From Pseudomonadota bacterium (lineage in GTDB: Bacteria; Pseudomonadota; Alphaproteobacteria; Acetobacterales; Acetobacteraceae): a stretch of 8,591 nucleotides of DNA. A program made the translations under genes and the position numbers. The notes below the pieces were generated by a model. That model saw only the letters and a list, made by a program, of their open reading frames with translations. It made no database searches and had not been told where the DNA came from. Location of the stretch: NCBI GenBank assembly GCA_021829055.1, contig JAJZCS010000071.1:1-8591 (forward strand), in the 5' to 3' direction. Every line of letters begins with the position of its first letter. Within the stretch, counting starts at the first letter, position 1. Positions 1 through 5,952 of the stretch are shown here, one piece after another.

Positions 1-273
1 TGCATTATTGAAAAGGATATCGAGCCGACCAAAGCGGTTCTCTATAGCTTGAGCGGCGGAGATCCAGTCCGCCTCCTGCGTAACGTCCATCGTGATGGCC
101 AAGTGCCGGTCGCCGCTCCCATTGAGCTCGCTGGCGACTTCTCTCAATCTGTCGGCCGCGCGGTCGGCTAACACCAGAAACGCGCCCTCCTGGTCAAAGC
201 GCTTGGCCGTCGCCAAGCCGATGCCCGATGCCGCGCCGCTGACAAAAGCAATGCGATCCAAAAGACGCGTCAT
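1..273 (-). CDS. SDR family oxidoreductase, N-terminal part (cut by window edge)
   Basis: N-terminal 91 residues of a classical short-chain dehydrogenase/reductase, an NAD(P)-dependent alcohol/ketone oxidoreductase of the cytoplasm. Visible in the translation: a Rossmann nucleotide-binding motif GAASGIG at residues 13-19, Asp37 after strand beta-2 (in this family an acidic residue here usually means NAD rather than NADP), the DVT motif, and the start of the NNAG motif (N89, N90, A91), where the window ends. The catalytic Ser-Tyr-Lys part is outside the window. The chosen ATG (271-273) has a good ribosome site, GAAAGGA, about 9 bases upstream. An in-frame ATG six codons earlier (289-291) overlaps the stop of the upstream SDR gene as TAATG, so the two genes are probably translated from one transcript. 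The substrate cannot be read from this part. Confidence 0.9.
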   Translation of the reverse strand, partial: MTRLLDRIAFVSGAASGIGLATAKRFDQEGAFLVLADRAADRLREVASELNGSGDRHLAITMDVTQEADWISAAQAIENRFGRLDILFNNA

Positions 274-290
274 GTGGACAAATCCTTTCA

Positions 291-1169
291 TTAAGATTTT
301 ACATCGCCCTTGCTAAGGACCAGTAAGTTTTCAAATCTGGGATTACGCCTCGCAAGAATGGCTTCTGCACGTTCTCTGATTGTGGCGTCAAAATTGTTGG
401 AGGTAATAACGTAAAATTGGTTGTCACGAATCGCGGCGAAGCTTTGGATGGCGACCTCTTCGGCGGAGAGTGCACTCTTGTATAGGTTATCGGCGATGGC
501 CTGCAGCTCCTCTGTCTCTTCGGCTATCCCTGTTACGGGTACCAGTTCTGCAGGCCTATTACGTTCTGAATTGTAAATCGCTGTGGCCACGAGTCCTGGA
601 CACAACAGCGTAACGCCAATATTTGCGTTACGTTCGATCAAAGAAGCGTAAAGCGCTTCGGTGATACGAACAACAGCGTGTTTGGCAGCGCTGTAGACAG
701 GTGAGCCCGAGCCGCTAATAAAACCCGCCACCGATGCTGTATTCAGGATATGGCCTGGCGTGCCCTGTTCCAGCATGCGAGGCACGAAGCTGCGTAGGCC
801 ATGGACAATGCCCATGGTGTTGACACCGAAGGACCAGTACCAATCTTCAAGGGGATATTCCCAGACCGGTCGGTAACGGCCAGCCGGCACGACGCCAGCA
901 TTGTTGCAAAGTAGATCAACCGAACCGAACGCCGTCCAAGCTGCATCTGCCAGCGCAGCCACGCTGGTCGCATCGGCAACATCGGTCTGTACCGCGAGGA
1001 CACGGGTGCCCCTGGAGGACAGCTCGGAAGCGACACGCTCGGCTGCCGTCACATCTATATCGGCCAAAACCGCGTTCATGCCGAGCGCTGACGCCCTGCG
1101 CGCCAGCGCTTCTCCGATGCCGCTGCCGCCCCCGGTAATAACCGCTGTTTTGCCTACAAAATTCTGCAT
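291..1169 (-). CDS. SDR family NAD(P)-dependent oxidoreductase
   Basis: Complete 292-residue short-chain dehydrogenase, somewhat longer than the usual 250. It has the TGGGSGIG cofactor motif (12-19), Asp37 ending the LAD strand (suggests NAD), the NNAG motif (89-92), and the full catalytic tetrad N117, S146, Y159, K163 (Y-S-A-A-K). The C-terminal 50-60 residues extend beyond the normal SDR core and probably shape the substrate pocket. The frame can be read upstream to an ATG at 1199, but that ATG lies inside a predicted -10 box (1195-1200). I therefore start at the ATG at 1167-1169, which places the first beta strand at the usual distance from the N-terminus; no strong Shine-Dalgarno precedes either start. 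The gene is first in a minus-strand unit with the next SDR (TAATG overlap) and divergent from the CMD-like gene. It probably oxidises a secondary alcohol in a catabolic pathway; the substrate is unknown. Confidence 0.9.
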   Translation of the reverse strand: MQNFVGKTAVITGGGSGIGEALARRASALGMNAVLADIDVTAAERVASELSSRGTRVLAVQTDVADATSVAALADAAWTAFGSVDLLCNNAGVVPAGRYRPVWEYPLEDWYWSFGVNTMGIVHGLRSFVPRMLEQGTPGHILNTASVAGFISGSGSPVYSAAKHAVVRITEALYASLIERNANIGVTLLCPGLVATAIYNSERNRPAELVPVTGIAEETEELQAIADNLYKSALSAEEVAIQSFAAIRDNQFYVITSNNFDATIRERAEAILARRNPRFENLLVLSKGDVKS

Positions 1170-1194
1170 AGGATATTTCAAGATTGGGGCCGGC

Positions 1195-1222
1195 ATCATA
1201 CGACCGACTGGTCGGGTGTCAA
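1195..1222 (-). promoter_or_regulatory. predicted sigma70-type promoter for the SDR operon
   Basis: On the minus strand TTGACA (1222-1217, a perfect -35) is followed after 16 bases by TATGAT (1200-1195, five of six -10 bases). The spacer is filled almost exactly by one copy of the near-palindromic operator. Transcription would begin about 6-8 bases past the -10, near 1188, leaving a short leader before the ATG at 1169. Predicted from sequence only. Confidence 0.6.
1198..1216. promoter_or_regulatory. operator copy 1 (TetR-type near-palindrome)
   Basis: ATACGACCGACTGGTCGGG, a 19-bp sequence found again without change at 1239-1257. It contains CCGAC-TG-GTCGG and, one register over, CGACC-GACT-GGTCG, both inverted repeats of the size and GC-rich style bound by TetR-family dimers. 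It lies in the -35/-10 spacer of the minus-strand promoter, so a bound protein would block RNA polymerase. The likely binder is the TetR protein encoded at 2817-3431, but this is inferred from proximity. Confidence 0.7.
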
Positions 1223-1235
1223 TCTGTACAACTAC

Positions 1236-1264
1236 TTGATACGACCGACTGGTCGGGCTAGTTT
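1236..1264 (+). promoter_or_regulatory. predicted promoter for the CMD-like gene
   Basis: TTGATA (1236-1241) and TAGTTT (1259-1264), spaced by 17 bases. The -35 is good and the -10 weak. As on the other strand, the spacer is occupied by an operator copy. The symmetry with the minus-strand promoter is the main reason to accept this weaker one. A strong Shine-Dalgarno, AGGAGG (1272-1277), follows five bases before the ATG at 1283. Confidence 0.45.
1239..1257. promoter_or_regulatory. operator copy 2 (TetR-type near-palindrome)
   Basis: Second perfect copy of the 19-bp element, in the same orientation, 41 bp from the first (close to four helical turns, so both would face the same side of DNA). 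It sits in the spacer of the predicted plus-strand promoter. The two copies give one regulator simultaneous control of the divergent SDR and CMD-like transcripts. Confidence 0.7.
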
Positions 1265-1282
1265 ATTAATGAGGAGGACTTC

Positions 1283-1969
1283 ATGGTCTGGGACAACGCA
1301 CTTTTATCCGCGCCACTGCTGCGCGCGATCGCGCCCAAAAGCTTGGCTGGTTATGCCCGCTTTCGCGAGGCGACCGATAAAGACGGGGCCCTACCCGCTC
1401 GCCTTAAGGCACTTTATATCTCCGTGGCCGCAACCATGAAGGGTTATGAGGCCATGGCAAGACGTGAACTTTCGCGTGGGCGCGCGCTTGGGTTGACGTT
1501 CAAAGAGGCAGCGTCCGGCGCAGCTATCCTGTGCAGCGTGCGCGGCGAAGGTGCCGCACTGCGTTTCCTGAGCGTTCTGGAAGCCGAGTATCCGGATCGC
1601 AGCGATCCCAGTACCCCGGCGCCAGAGATCATCGTTGCCGAGAACGAGGCACGGGACAATTTTCTTGCCTATTTCAATACGATGCCGCCATCTCTGGACA
1701 AGCTGCTCGACTTGGTACCGATTGCAGCCGATGCTTATTACTTGATGCGACAGGGTACGCTGGGGGGAACAACGATCGGCCAGAAGTATGCCGAGATGCT
1801 TCTGGTCGCGGTATTGGCTGCGGATTACAGTCCACTGGCGTCTGTCCATATCAACGGTGCACGCAAGGCTGGCGCAAGCGAAACTGAAATCTGTGAAGCG
1901 GTTCTGTGTTCAGTGCCGGTGAGCGGCCTGTCTGGATGGGTGGTTGGCGCCAATGCAATGGACGCCTGA
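1283..1969 (+). CDS. carboxymuconolactone decarboxylase (CMD)/AhpD-fold family protein, two-domain
   Basis: A 228-residue protein with two AhpD/CMD-like helical repeats, about residues 40-100 and 140-222. The second repeat is clearest: a helix around 165-180, then D-Y-S-P-L-A-S-V-H ending in His189, then ARKAGASETEICEAV, the family's standard helix pair. The usual CxxC redox cysteines of AhpD are replaced by Ser in this repeat, and the first repeat has lost the motif almost completely (Y-E-A-M-A-R-R-E, about 55-62). A peroxidase/disulfide role is therefore unlikely; a decarboxylase or lactone-type chemistry like gamma-carboxymuconolactone decarboxylase, or a binding role, fits better. The start has an excellent AGGAGG five bases upstream. 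It is divergent from the SDR genes and shares their operators, so it probably works in the same pathway. Cytoplasmic; substrate unknown. Confidence 0.8.
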   Translation: MVWDNALLSAPLLRAIAPKSLAGYARFREATDKDGALPARLKALYISVAATMKGYEAMARRELSRGRALGLTFKEAASGAAILCSVRGEGAALRFLSVLEAEYPDRSDPSTPAPEIIVAENEARDNFLAYFNTMPPSLDKLLDLVPIAADAYYLMRQGTLGGTTIGQKYAEMLLVAVLAADYSPLASVHINGARKAGASETEICEAVLCSVPVSGLSGWVVGANAMDA

Positions 1970-2050
1970 TTCTGTCTGACAGTTGCGTCACCCCCATGGA
2001 TCCGATGATTCCGAGTAATAGGTAGATCAGTTTGGAGGATATTTACTATC
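1970..2050. other. short intergenic stretch before the SDR pseudogene
   Basis: No gene is recognisable. A GGAGGA at 2034-2039 could be the relic ribosome site of the decayed SDR gene that follows. A tight palindrome, CTGTCTGACAG, near 1973-1983 has no loop and no T-run, so it does not look like a terminator. Confidence 0.3.
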
Positions 2051-2712
2051 TTTATCGAGGAAGGCTACGGGGGCCCGAATATTGAACATCCTCGACGAGC
2101 ACGCCAAGGTGCTGACACGGGCCATGACCAAACCTCCCAGCACACCCTGCCACCTTTACGTCACCAAAGGCCGACCTTGGTAGGTTATGCTGGACTTGAT
2201 CGAAATCAGACTTGGAGGGAACATTTTGATCAAGAGCGCCGACGTTGCGATACGTTTTGCTCCCCTCGATGCCCGCATGGCCAGCGGACGAGACCGGATG
2301 ATGTGAGGCAATGTCAAAGGGATATTCCCGGTGCAAATTCGCCTCCCTGCGGCAAGCTCCGCGCGGCGTCGGCGCGTTCGTCAGTGCGTTCTCAGCAGCC
2401 GGCAATGGCCACCATCAGGTCATGGAAGCCTTCTATGCCACAAATAGACGCACCATCAGGATCTACGCGAAGGCAATCCCGGCGCAGCATTGCAAGGATT
2501 CGCTCAACCGCAACTCAGCCAATCCTCACCTGATCGATGGCAGGCTCGTCCCCCACCTACTTTTTGGCTTGGGGGTCCTACGGCCGCGACTCTCGCCCCC
2601 CATACCTCCGGACCGGCTGGCCGGCATGGCCGAAGCTGTGTCCGCCACTCTCTATCTCACGTCGAACAATGCCCCATAGACCACAGAGGCAGAACTGCCA
2701 GTTGACGAGCTA
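2051..2712 (+). pseudogene. decayed short-chain dehydrogenase (SDR) gene
   Basis: No frame is intact, but successive frames carry SDR landmarks in the right order. F-I-E-E-G (2051-2065) and A-R-I-L-N-I-L-D-E-H (2073-2102) match the beta-2/alpha region. H-L-Y-V-T-K-G-R-P-W (to 2180) matches the DVTkE.DW site. V-G-Y-A-G-L-D-R-N (from 2180, other frame) matches the NNAG loop. N-V-K-G-I-F-P-V-Q (from 2310) matches the active-site Asn strand. Y-A-T-N-R (2434-2448) is the YxxxK site with Lys changed to Arg, followed by a segment like VNSvhPgliDT. A-E-A-V-S-A-T-L-Y-L-T-S then A-E-L-P-V-D (to about 2706) is the SDR C-terminus, interrupted by TAG at 2677-2679. The glycine-rich N-terminal motif and roughly 20-25 residues before the NNAG loop appear deleted. 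Several frameshifts, a stop and a lost catalytic Lys mean it is non-functional. It resembles the cyclopentanol/hydroxysteroid-dehydrogenase style of SDR, recognised by eye. Confidence 0.7.
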
Positions 2713-2816
2713 CCCTTATGCAATGATGTTAAGGATATCTACGACGCCGCTAACAGGATCAAATGGTCCACGAGACTGCGTGGAGGAATTTTAATCAACT
2801 AACCGATACGGATGAC

Positions 2817-3431
2817 ATGGCTACATCAACCAGGAAAAGCCGGGCAAAGACAGAGGCACATGACGGCAAGCGCCTTGAGATCATAAAGGCCTGCGCGACG
2901 CTGTTCGACAAAGTCGGCTATCACGGAACCTCGATGCAAATGCTGGCAGACGAAGTGGGTCTGGGAAAGCCCACTCTTTACCACTATTTCCATAGCAAAA
3001 CGGCTATTCTGTACGAAATGCATCAATTACACATGGATGCGCTCCTGGGCGGGCTAAAAGCCCATTCCGAGGCGAATCTACCGGCGTCCGAGGCTCTTAG
3101 GCGCGCTTGCACTGACATCCTTCACCAGATAGCCGAACATCCCGGTTACGTTCGCGCCTTCATGGACTACTACAACGACTTGGACAGCGACATGCGCAAG
3201 AAGATTCGCCAGCGTCGCCAGGAATATTTCCTAAGCATCTGCGAGATCATCCAGCAGGGCATCAACGGAGGCGAATTCTTCAAATGCGACTTGGAGCTGA
3301 CCGCCTATGCGTTTCTGGGCATGTGTAACTGGGCCTATAAATGGTATCCTCCCATGTGTAAAAGTCGGCCACCAGAGCAAACCGCGGTGACGCTTTGCAG
3401 CGTGTTTATCGATGGCATCCGAAAAAATTGA
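2817..3431 (+). CDS. TetR/AcrR family transcriptional regulator (KstR2/FadR-like ligand domain)
   Basis: A 204-residue DNA-binding repressor. The helix-turn-helix is canonical: R-L-E-I-I-K-A-C-A-T-L-F at 19-30, T-S-M-Q-M-L-A-D-E-V-G-L (38-49), then P-T-L-Y-H-Y-F (52-58) and K61. The C-terminal part ends with M-C-N-W-A-Y-K-W-Y (169-177), followed by the PPE segment typical of the TetR_C domain in KstR2-like and fatty-acid-type regulators, whose known ligands are acyl-CoA thioesters. The start is uncertain. ATG 2817 gives the normal short tail before the HTH and is preferred; an in-frame ATG at 2763 with AGGA four bases upstream would add 18 residues. It probably represses the divergent SDR/CMD promoters through the 19-bp operators at 1198-1257, and would be released by a CoA-ester intermediate. 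Ligand and target are inferred, not shown. Confidence 0.92.
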   Translation: MATSTRKSRAKTEAHDGKRLEIIKACATLFDKVGYHGTSMQMLADEVGLGKPTLYHYFHSKTAILYEMHQLHMDALLGGLKAHSEANLPASEALRRACTDILHQIAEHPGYVRAFMDYYNDLDSDMRKKIRQRRQEYFLSICEIIQQGINGGEFFKCDLELTAYAFLGMCNWAYKWYPPMCKSRPPEQTAVTLCSVFIDGIRKN

Positions 3432-3972
3432 AAAAATCCGGCTGGACAGCGCGCAGAATATCGCAACCCTGTGCTGGAATGCGGCCAGGGGTAAAGCAAG
3501 CTGCAGCACAGTTCCCAAAGAGCGGGCTGTTGCGGTCACCCCCTACCGCGCGACATACGTCGTGACGAGGGGGCTGCGCCAGCCAGCATCAAGGATTTCC
3601 CGGTATACCTCAACCTTAGCTAGGATTTTATTTCTACCTTCGACGACGTTGGGGAATTCGCAGTGATTCGGGTCAAGAGCGGCCTCGAACGACGTCTGCC
3701 GACAAGTGTCGGAAGGGTTGGGCGTTATGCCGGCGGCGATGGTCAAAAACGTTGCCTACATTGCATCCATACAAAGGCTATACCACAAAACGTATTCCGT
3801 AGGCGTTGCGGAGACCCCAATTGGACACTGGCTCCATCGCGGTGGGCGCAACCCTCGTCCACCAATACGCATTTGTCCTACTCACGGCAGAGAATTGCGC
3901 CAATACGTTCGCCAGCGTTGCGCGAAAGTACAACTTAAAGAGCTGTACTAATCGAGGACTCATCCAGACACC
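3432..3972. other. 541-base stretch without a supportable gene
   Basis: Only short open frames occur on either strand, none with a ribosome site and a recognisable full domain. Two look faintly protein-like: a minus-strand fragment (3746-3543) and a plus-strand fragment (about 3727-3951). Together with the nearby SDR pseudogene they suggest this stretch may hold old gene debris. I see no transposase, terminal repeats, tRNA or clear terminator. The mobB promoter should lie at its right end, but no convincing -35/-10 pair is visible. Confidence 0.4.
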
Positions 3973-4476
3973 ATGACCAGACTCATTGGCATTATCGGTT
4001 GGAAAAACACTGGCAAAACCACGTTAATAGAGCGGCTCGTCACCCGCTTCGTCAGCGACGGGCTACGTGTTGCCACCATCAAGAACGCCCACCACGATTT
4101 TGATATCGACCATGAGAACAAGGACAGTTGGCGACATCGCAAGGCTGGCGCTAAGGAAGTGTTGATCACGTCCCAGCGGCGCTGGGCACTTTTGCATGAG
4201 AATGATGCCCTCGCCGAGCCGACGCTGGAGGATCTTCTTGAGCACCTGTCATCTGCCGATCTTGTTATCGTAGAAGGCTTCAAACAGCACAATCATCCCA
4301 AGATCGAGGTGGTGCTGATGCCTCCGCGCGAGTCATTACTCTGTGAAAACGACGCCGCGGTAGTTGCCGTTGCTACCAACATGCCCGAGTTGAGCCTCGC
4401 TCGTCCACTGCCCCTCCTCAATATCGACAAACCCGATGAAGTTGCCGATTTCATCCGAAAGCTGATTAATCTGTGA
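3973..4476 (+). CDS. mobB: molybdopterin-guanine dinucleotide biosynthesis adapter protein MobB
   Basis: A 167-residue P-loop GTP-binding protein that assists MobA in attaching GMP to molybdopterin, forming the (bis-)MGD cofactor of DMSO-reductase-family enzymes. The Walker A motif G-W-K-N-T-G-K-T is at 9-16. The MobB hallmark stretch N-A-H-H-D-F-D-I-D then K-D-S-W-R-H-R-K-A-G-A is at 38-60, and the Walker B-like strand L-V-I-V-E-G-F-K at 97-104. Length is normal for single-domain MobB. The ribosome site is weak (GAGG about 15 bases upstream). Its stop overlaps by 11 bases the stop end of the flavoprotein gene on the other strand. Its position beside a Mo-enzyme operon suggests a locally dedicated maturation factor; no mobA is visible in the window. 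Confidence 0.95.
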   Translation: MTRLIGIIGWKNTGKTTLIERLVTRFVSDGLRVATIKNAHHDFDIDHENKDSWRHRKAGAKEVLITSQRRWALLHENDALAEPTLEDLLEHLSSADLVIVEGFKQHNHPKIEVVLMPPRESLLCENDAAVVAVATNMPELSLARPLPLLNIDKPDEVADFIRKLINL

Positions 4477-5926
4477 GACCTGACTTGCCTGCCGCCATCC
4501 GCCCGGCCACACGTCCAAAATAGGATCCGGGTCCAAGGCTCATGCCGCTAGCGTAGCTCTTACCGTCACGCGGGATATGAGCTGTGCAGGCACCAGCAGC
4601 GAATAATCCCTGGATCGGTTCACCACCGCGGTTCAGTACTCGAGCATGTCGATCAATCTTGAGGCCACCTAACGTGATGTAAAGATAGTTGGAACGGTCG
4701 AACGAAATGTCGAACGCTGCCCACGGCGCCTTGTCGAGCGGCTTGAGCCAATCGGGATGCTTGTGGAACATCGGATCCTCCCCCTCGGCCGCATGAAGAT
4801 TGTAATCAGCCAGCGTTTCAGCAAGCGAGCCTGTCGGCAGGGCGAGGCGTGCCTCCATCTCCTCGATACTTTCAAATCCATCGATCAACGTATGGTGCGC
4901 CGTAACGGTCTCAGGATAAGAAAATACCTCCGCGTCGACGATGAGATAAGCTCTCGTTTTGGGCTGCTCCATGATGAAGGCCGCGGTACGCCCATGATAT
5001 GAATCCTCGGCTACAAAGCGACGGCCTTGCAGGTTTACGATAATGCCCTTGATGAGCTGGCCGGGCGGGTAAATTGACGCCGTGGCAATCATACCGTCCA
5101 TGCCCTGGGTTGCCGCGCCCACAGCCTTGCCGAGTTGAATGCCTGAACCATCCGTGTATGGCGTACCGAGCGGTTGAGCAGTTTCCGGCAGGTTTGGAAA
5201 ATACTCCGCTAGCATCTGGCGGTTCATTCCGAATCCGCCCGTCGCCACGATGACGCCTCTGTTTGCGGCGTAAAATTTCGTCACACCCGCCTGGCGGATA
5301 GCAACCCCGCAAACGCCGCCTGCGTCGTCGCAGATCAGCGCAGTGGCGACGCTATCATAGCTGTTACGCACACCGGCTTCTTCGCAGCGCGCGAGCAGAG
5401 GCTCCATAGCGCCGCCGCCTGGGCTTTCCCCTTCTCGCGCCACTTGATGACCCCGTGGCACTGGCGTCGCAATCTCTCGAAAAGGCCAGACCTTTTCGTT
5501 TCCTGTGCTCATAAGTCCTTCGGTCGACAGCAAAAATACCGCTTTTCCAGGAAAATAAGTGCGCTCGAAAGGAACGCCTTGCGCCTCCATCCAGTTGAAA
5601 TGAGCGACGTTGTCGTCGCAGTAGCGGCGGATAAGATCTGCCTGCTCTATACCCATGCACGTGGCCATGAAGCGATACATATTCTCGGCGCTATCTTCGT
5701 ATCCAGCGGCATGCTGTACATCGGTACCACCGCCAAAATAGAAAAGACCGGACGAGAGCGCACTCGAGCCGCCGCCAGCGCCAGCACGCTCAATCACCAG
5801 CACCTCTGCACCAGCGCGCCTTGCCTCCAGCGCCGCGCAGGCACCAGCGATACCATAGCCAATGATGATGACATCAGCCCTGTCGCTATACTGCGGAACC
5901 TCACTGTTTCGCATGATTTTCGACAT
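4466..5926 (-). CDS. FAD-dependent oxidoreductase (fumarate reductase/3-ketosteroid dehydrogenase superfamily)
   Basis: A 486-residue flavoprotein. The FAD-binding beta-alpha-beta motif is G-Y-G-I-A-G at 23-28 with the ribose-binding Glu46. A second FAD motif, A-T-G-G-F-G-M, is at 228-234. The capping domain lies in the middle, with G-R-R-F-V-A-E-D at 301-308. The C-terminal FAD site is Y-I-T-L-G-G-L-K-I-D (416-425), G-L-F-A-A-G (440-445) and S-L-G-P-G-S-Y-F-G (463-471). There is no signal peptide, Tat motif or haem CxxCH, so it is probably cytoplasmic. The His-His-T-x-G-G signature of true fumarate reductases is replaced by L-Y-I-T-L-G-G, which points to a ketosteroid-dehydrogenase or enone-reductase type of reaction (introducing or reducing a C=C next to a carbonyl). 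The start has a strong AGGAG six bases upstream. It is the last gene of the Mo-enzyme operon, 26 bases after the membrane subunit. Substrate unknown. Confidence 0.9.
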   Translation of the reverse strand: MSKIMRNSEVPQYSDRADVIIIGYGIAGACAALEARRAGAEVLVIERAGAGGGSSALSSGLFYFGGGTDVQHAAGYEDSAENMYRFMATCMGIEQADLIRRYCDDNVAHFNWMEAQGVPFERTYFPGKAVFLLSTEGLMSTGNEKVWPFREIATPVPRGHQVAREGESPGGGAMEPLLARCEEAGVRNSYDSVATALICDDAGGVCGVAIRQAGVTKFYAANRGVIVATGGFGMNRQMLAEYFPNLPETAQPLGTPYTDGSGIQLGKAVGAATQGMDGMIATASIYPPGQLIKGIIVNLQGRRFVAEDSYHGRTAAFIMEQPKTRAYLIVDAEVFSYPETVTAHHTLIDGFESIEEMEARLALPTGSLAETLADYNLHAAEGEDPMFHKHPDWLKPLDKAPWAAFDISFDRSNYLYITLGGLKIDRHARVLNRGGEPIQGLFAAGACTAHIPRDGKSYASGMSLGPGSYFGRVAGRMAAGKSGLTD

Positions 5927-5932
5927 AACTAT

Positions 5933-5937
5933 CTCCT
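5933..5937 (-). promoter_or_regulatory. ribosome binding site of the flavoprotein gene
   Basis: AGGAG on the minus strand, six bases before the ATG at 5926, inside the 26-base gap after the NrfD-like gene. It is the clearest Shine-Dalgarno of the operon and fixes this start, 17 residues ahead of the FAD-binding strand. It suggests the flavoprotein is translated independently rather than by coupling like the two preceding genes. Confidence 0.75.
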
Positions 5938-5952
5938 ATTTCAGGGATCTGA

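Noticed and set aside
901..1239. Plus-strand open frame opposite the SDR gene
   Set aside because: It lies antisense to a strongly supported SDR, has no recognisable domain and no ribosome site.
2611..2624. GACCGGCTGGCCGG, similar to the operator (12 of 14 bases) and lying about 190 bases before the TetR gene
   Set aside because: It falls in the SDR pseudogene where the conserved proline/arginine/leucine/glycine segment is encoded; GC-rich resemblance is likely by chance.
2177..2679. Overlapping plus-strand open frames that could be taken as small hypothetical genes
   Set aside because: They are fragments of the frameshifted SDR pseudogene or out-of-frame shadows of it; no start signals.
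3927..3949. Inverted repeat AGTACA-N11-TGTACT just upstream of mobB
   Set aside because: Arms are only 6 bp, it is not flanked by a clear promoter, and it does not match the ModE operator pattern; too weak to call.
3934..3956. GAGCTGTACTAATCGA looks like the 3' end of 23S rRNA
   Set aside because: The resemblance covers only a few bases; the sequence upstream does not match 23S rRNA.
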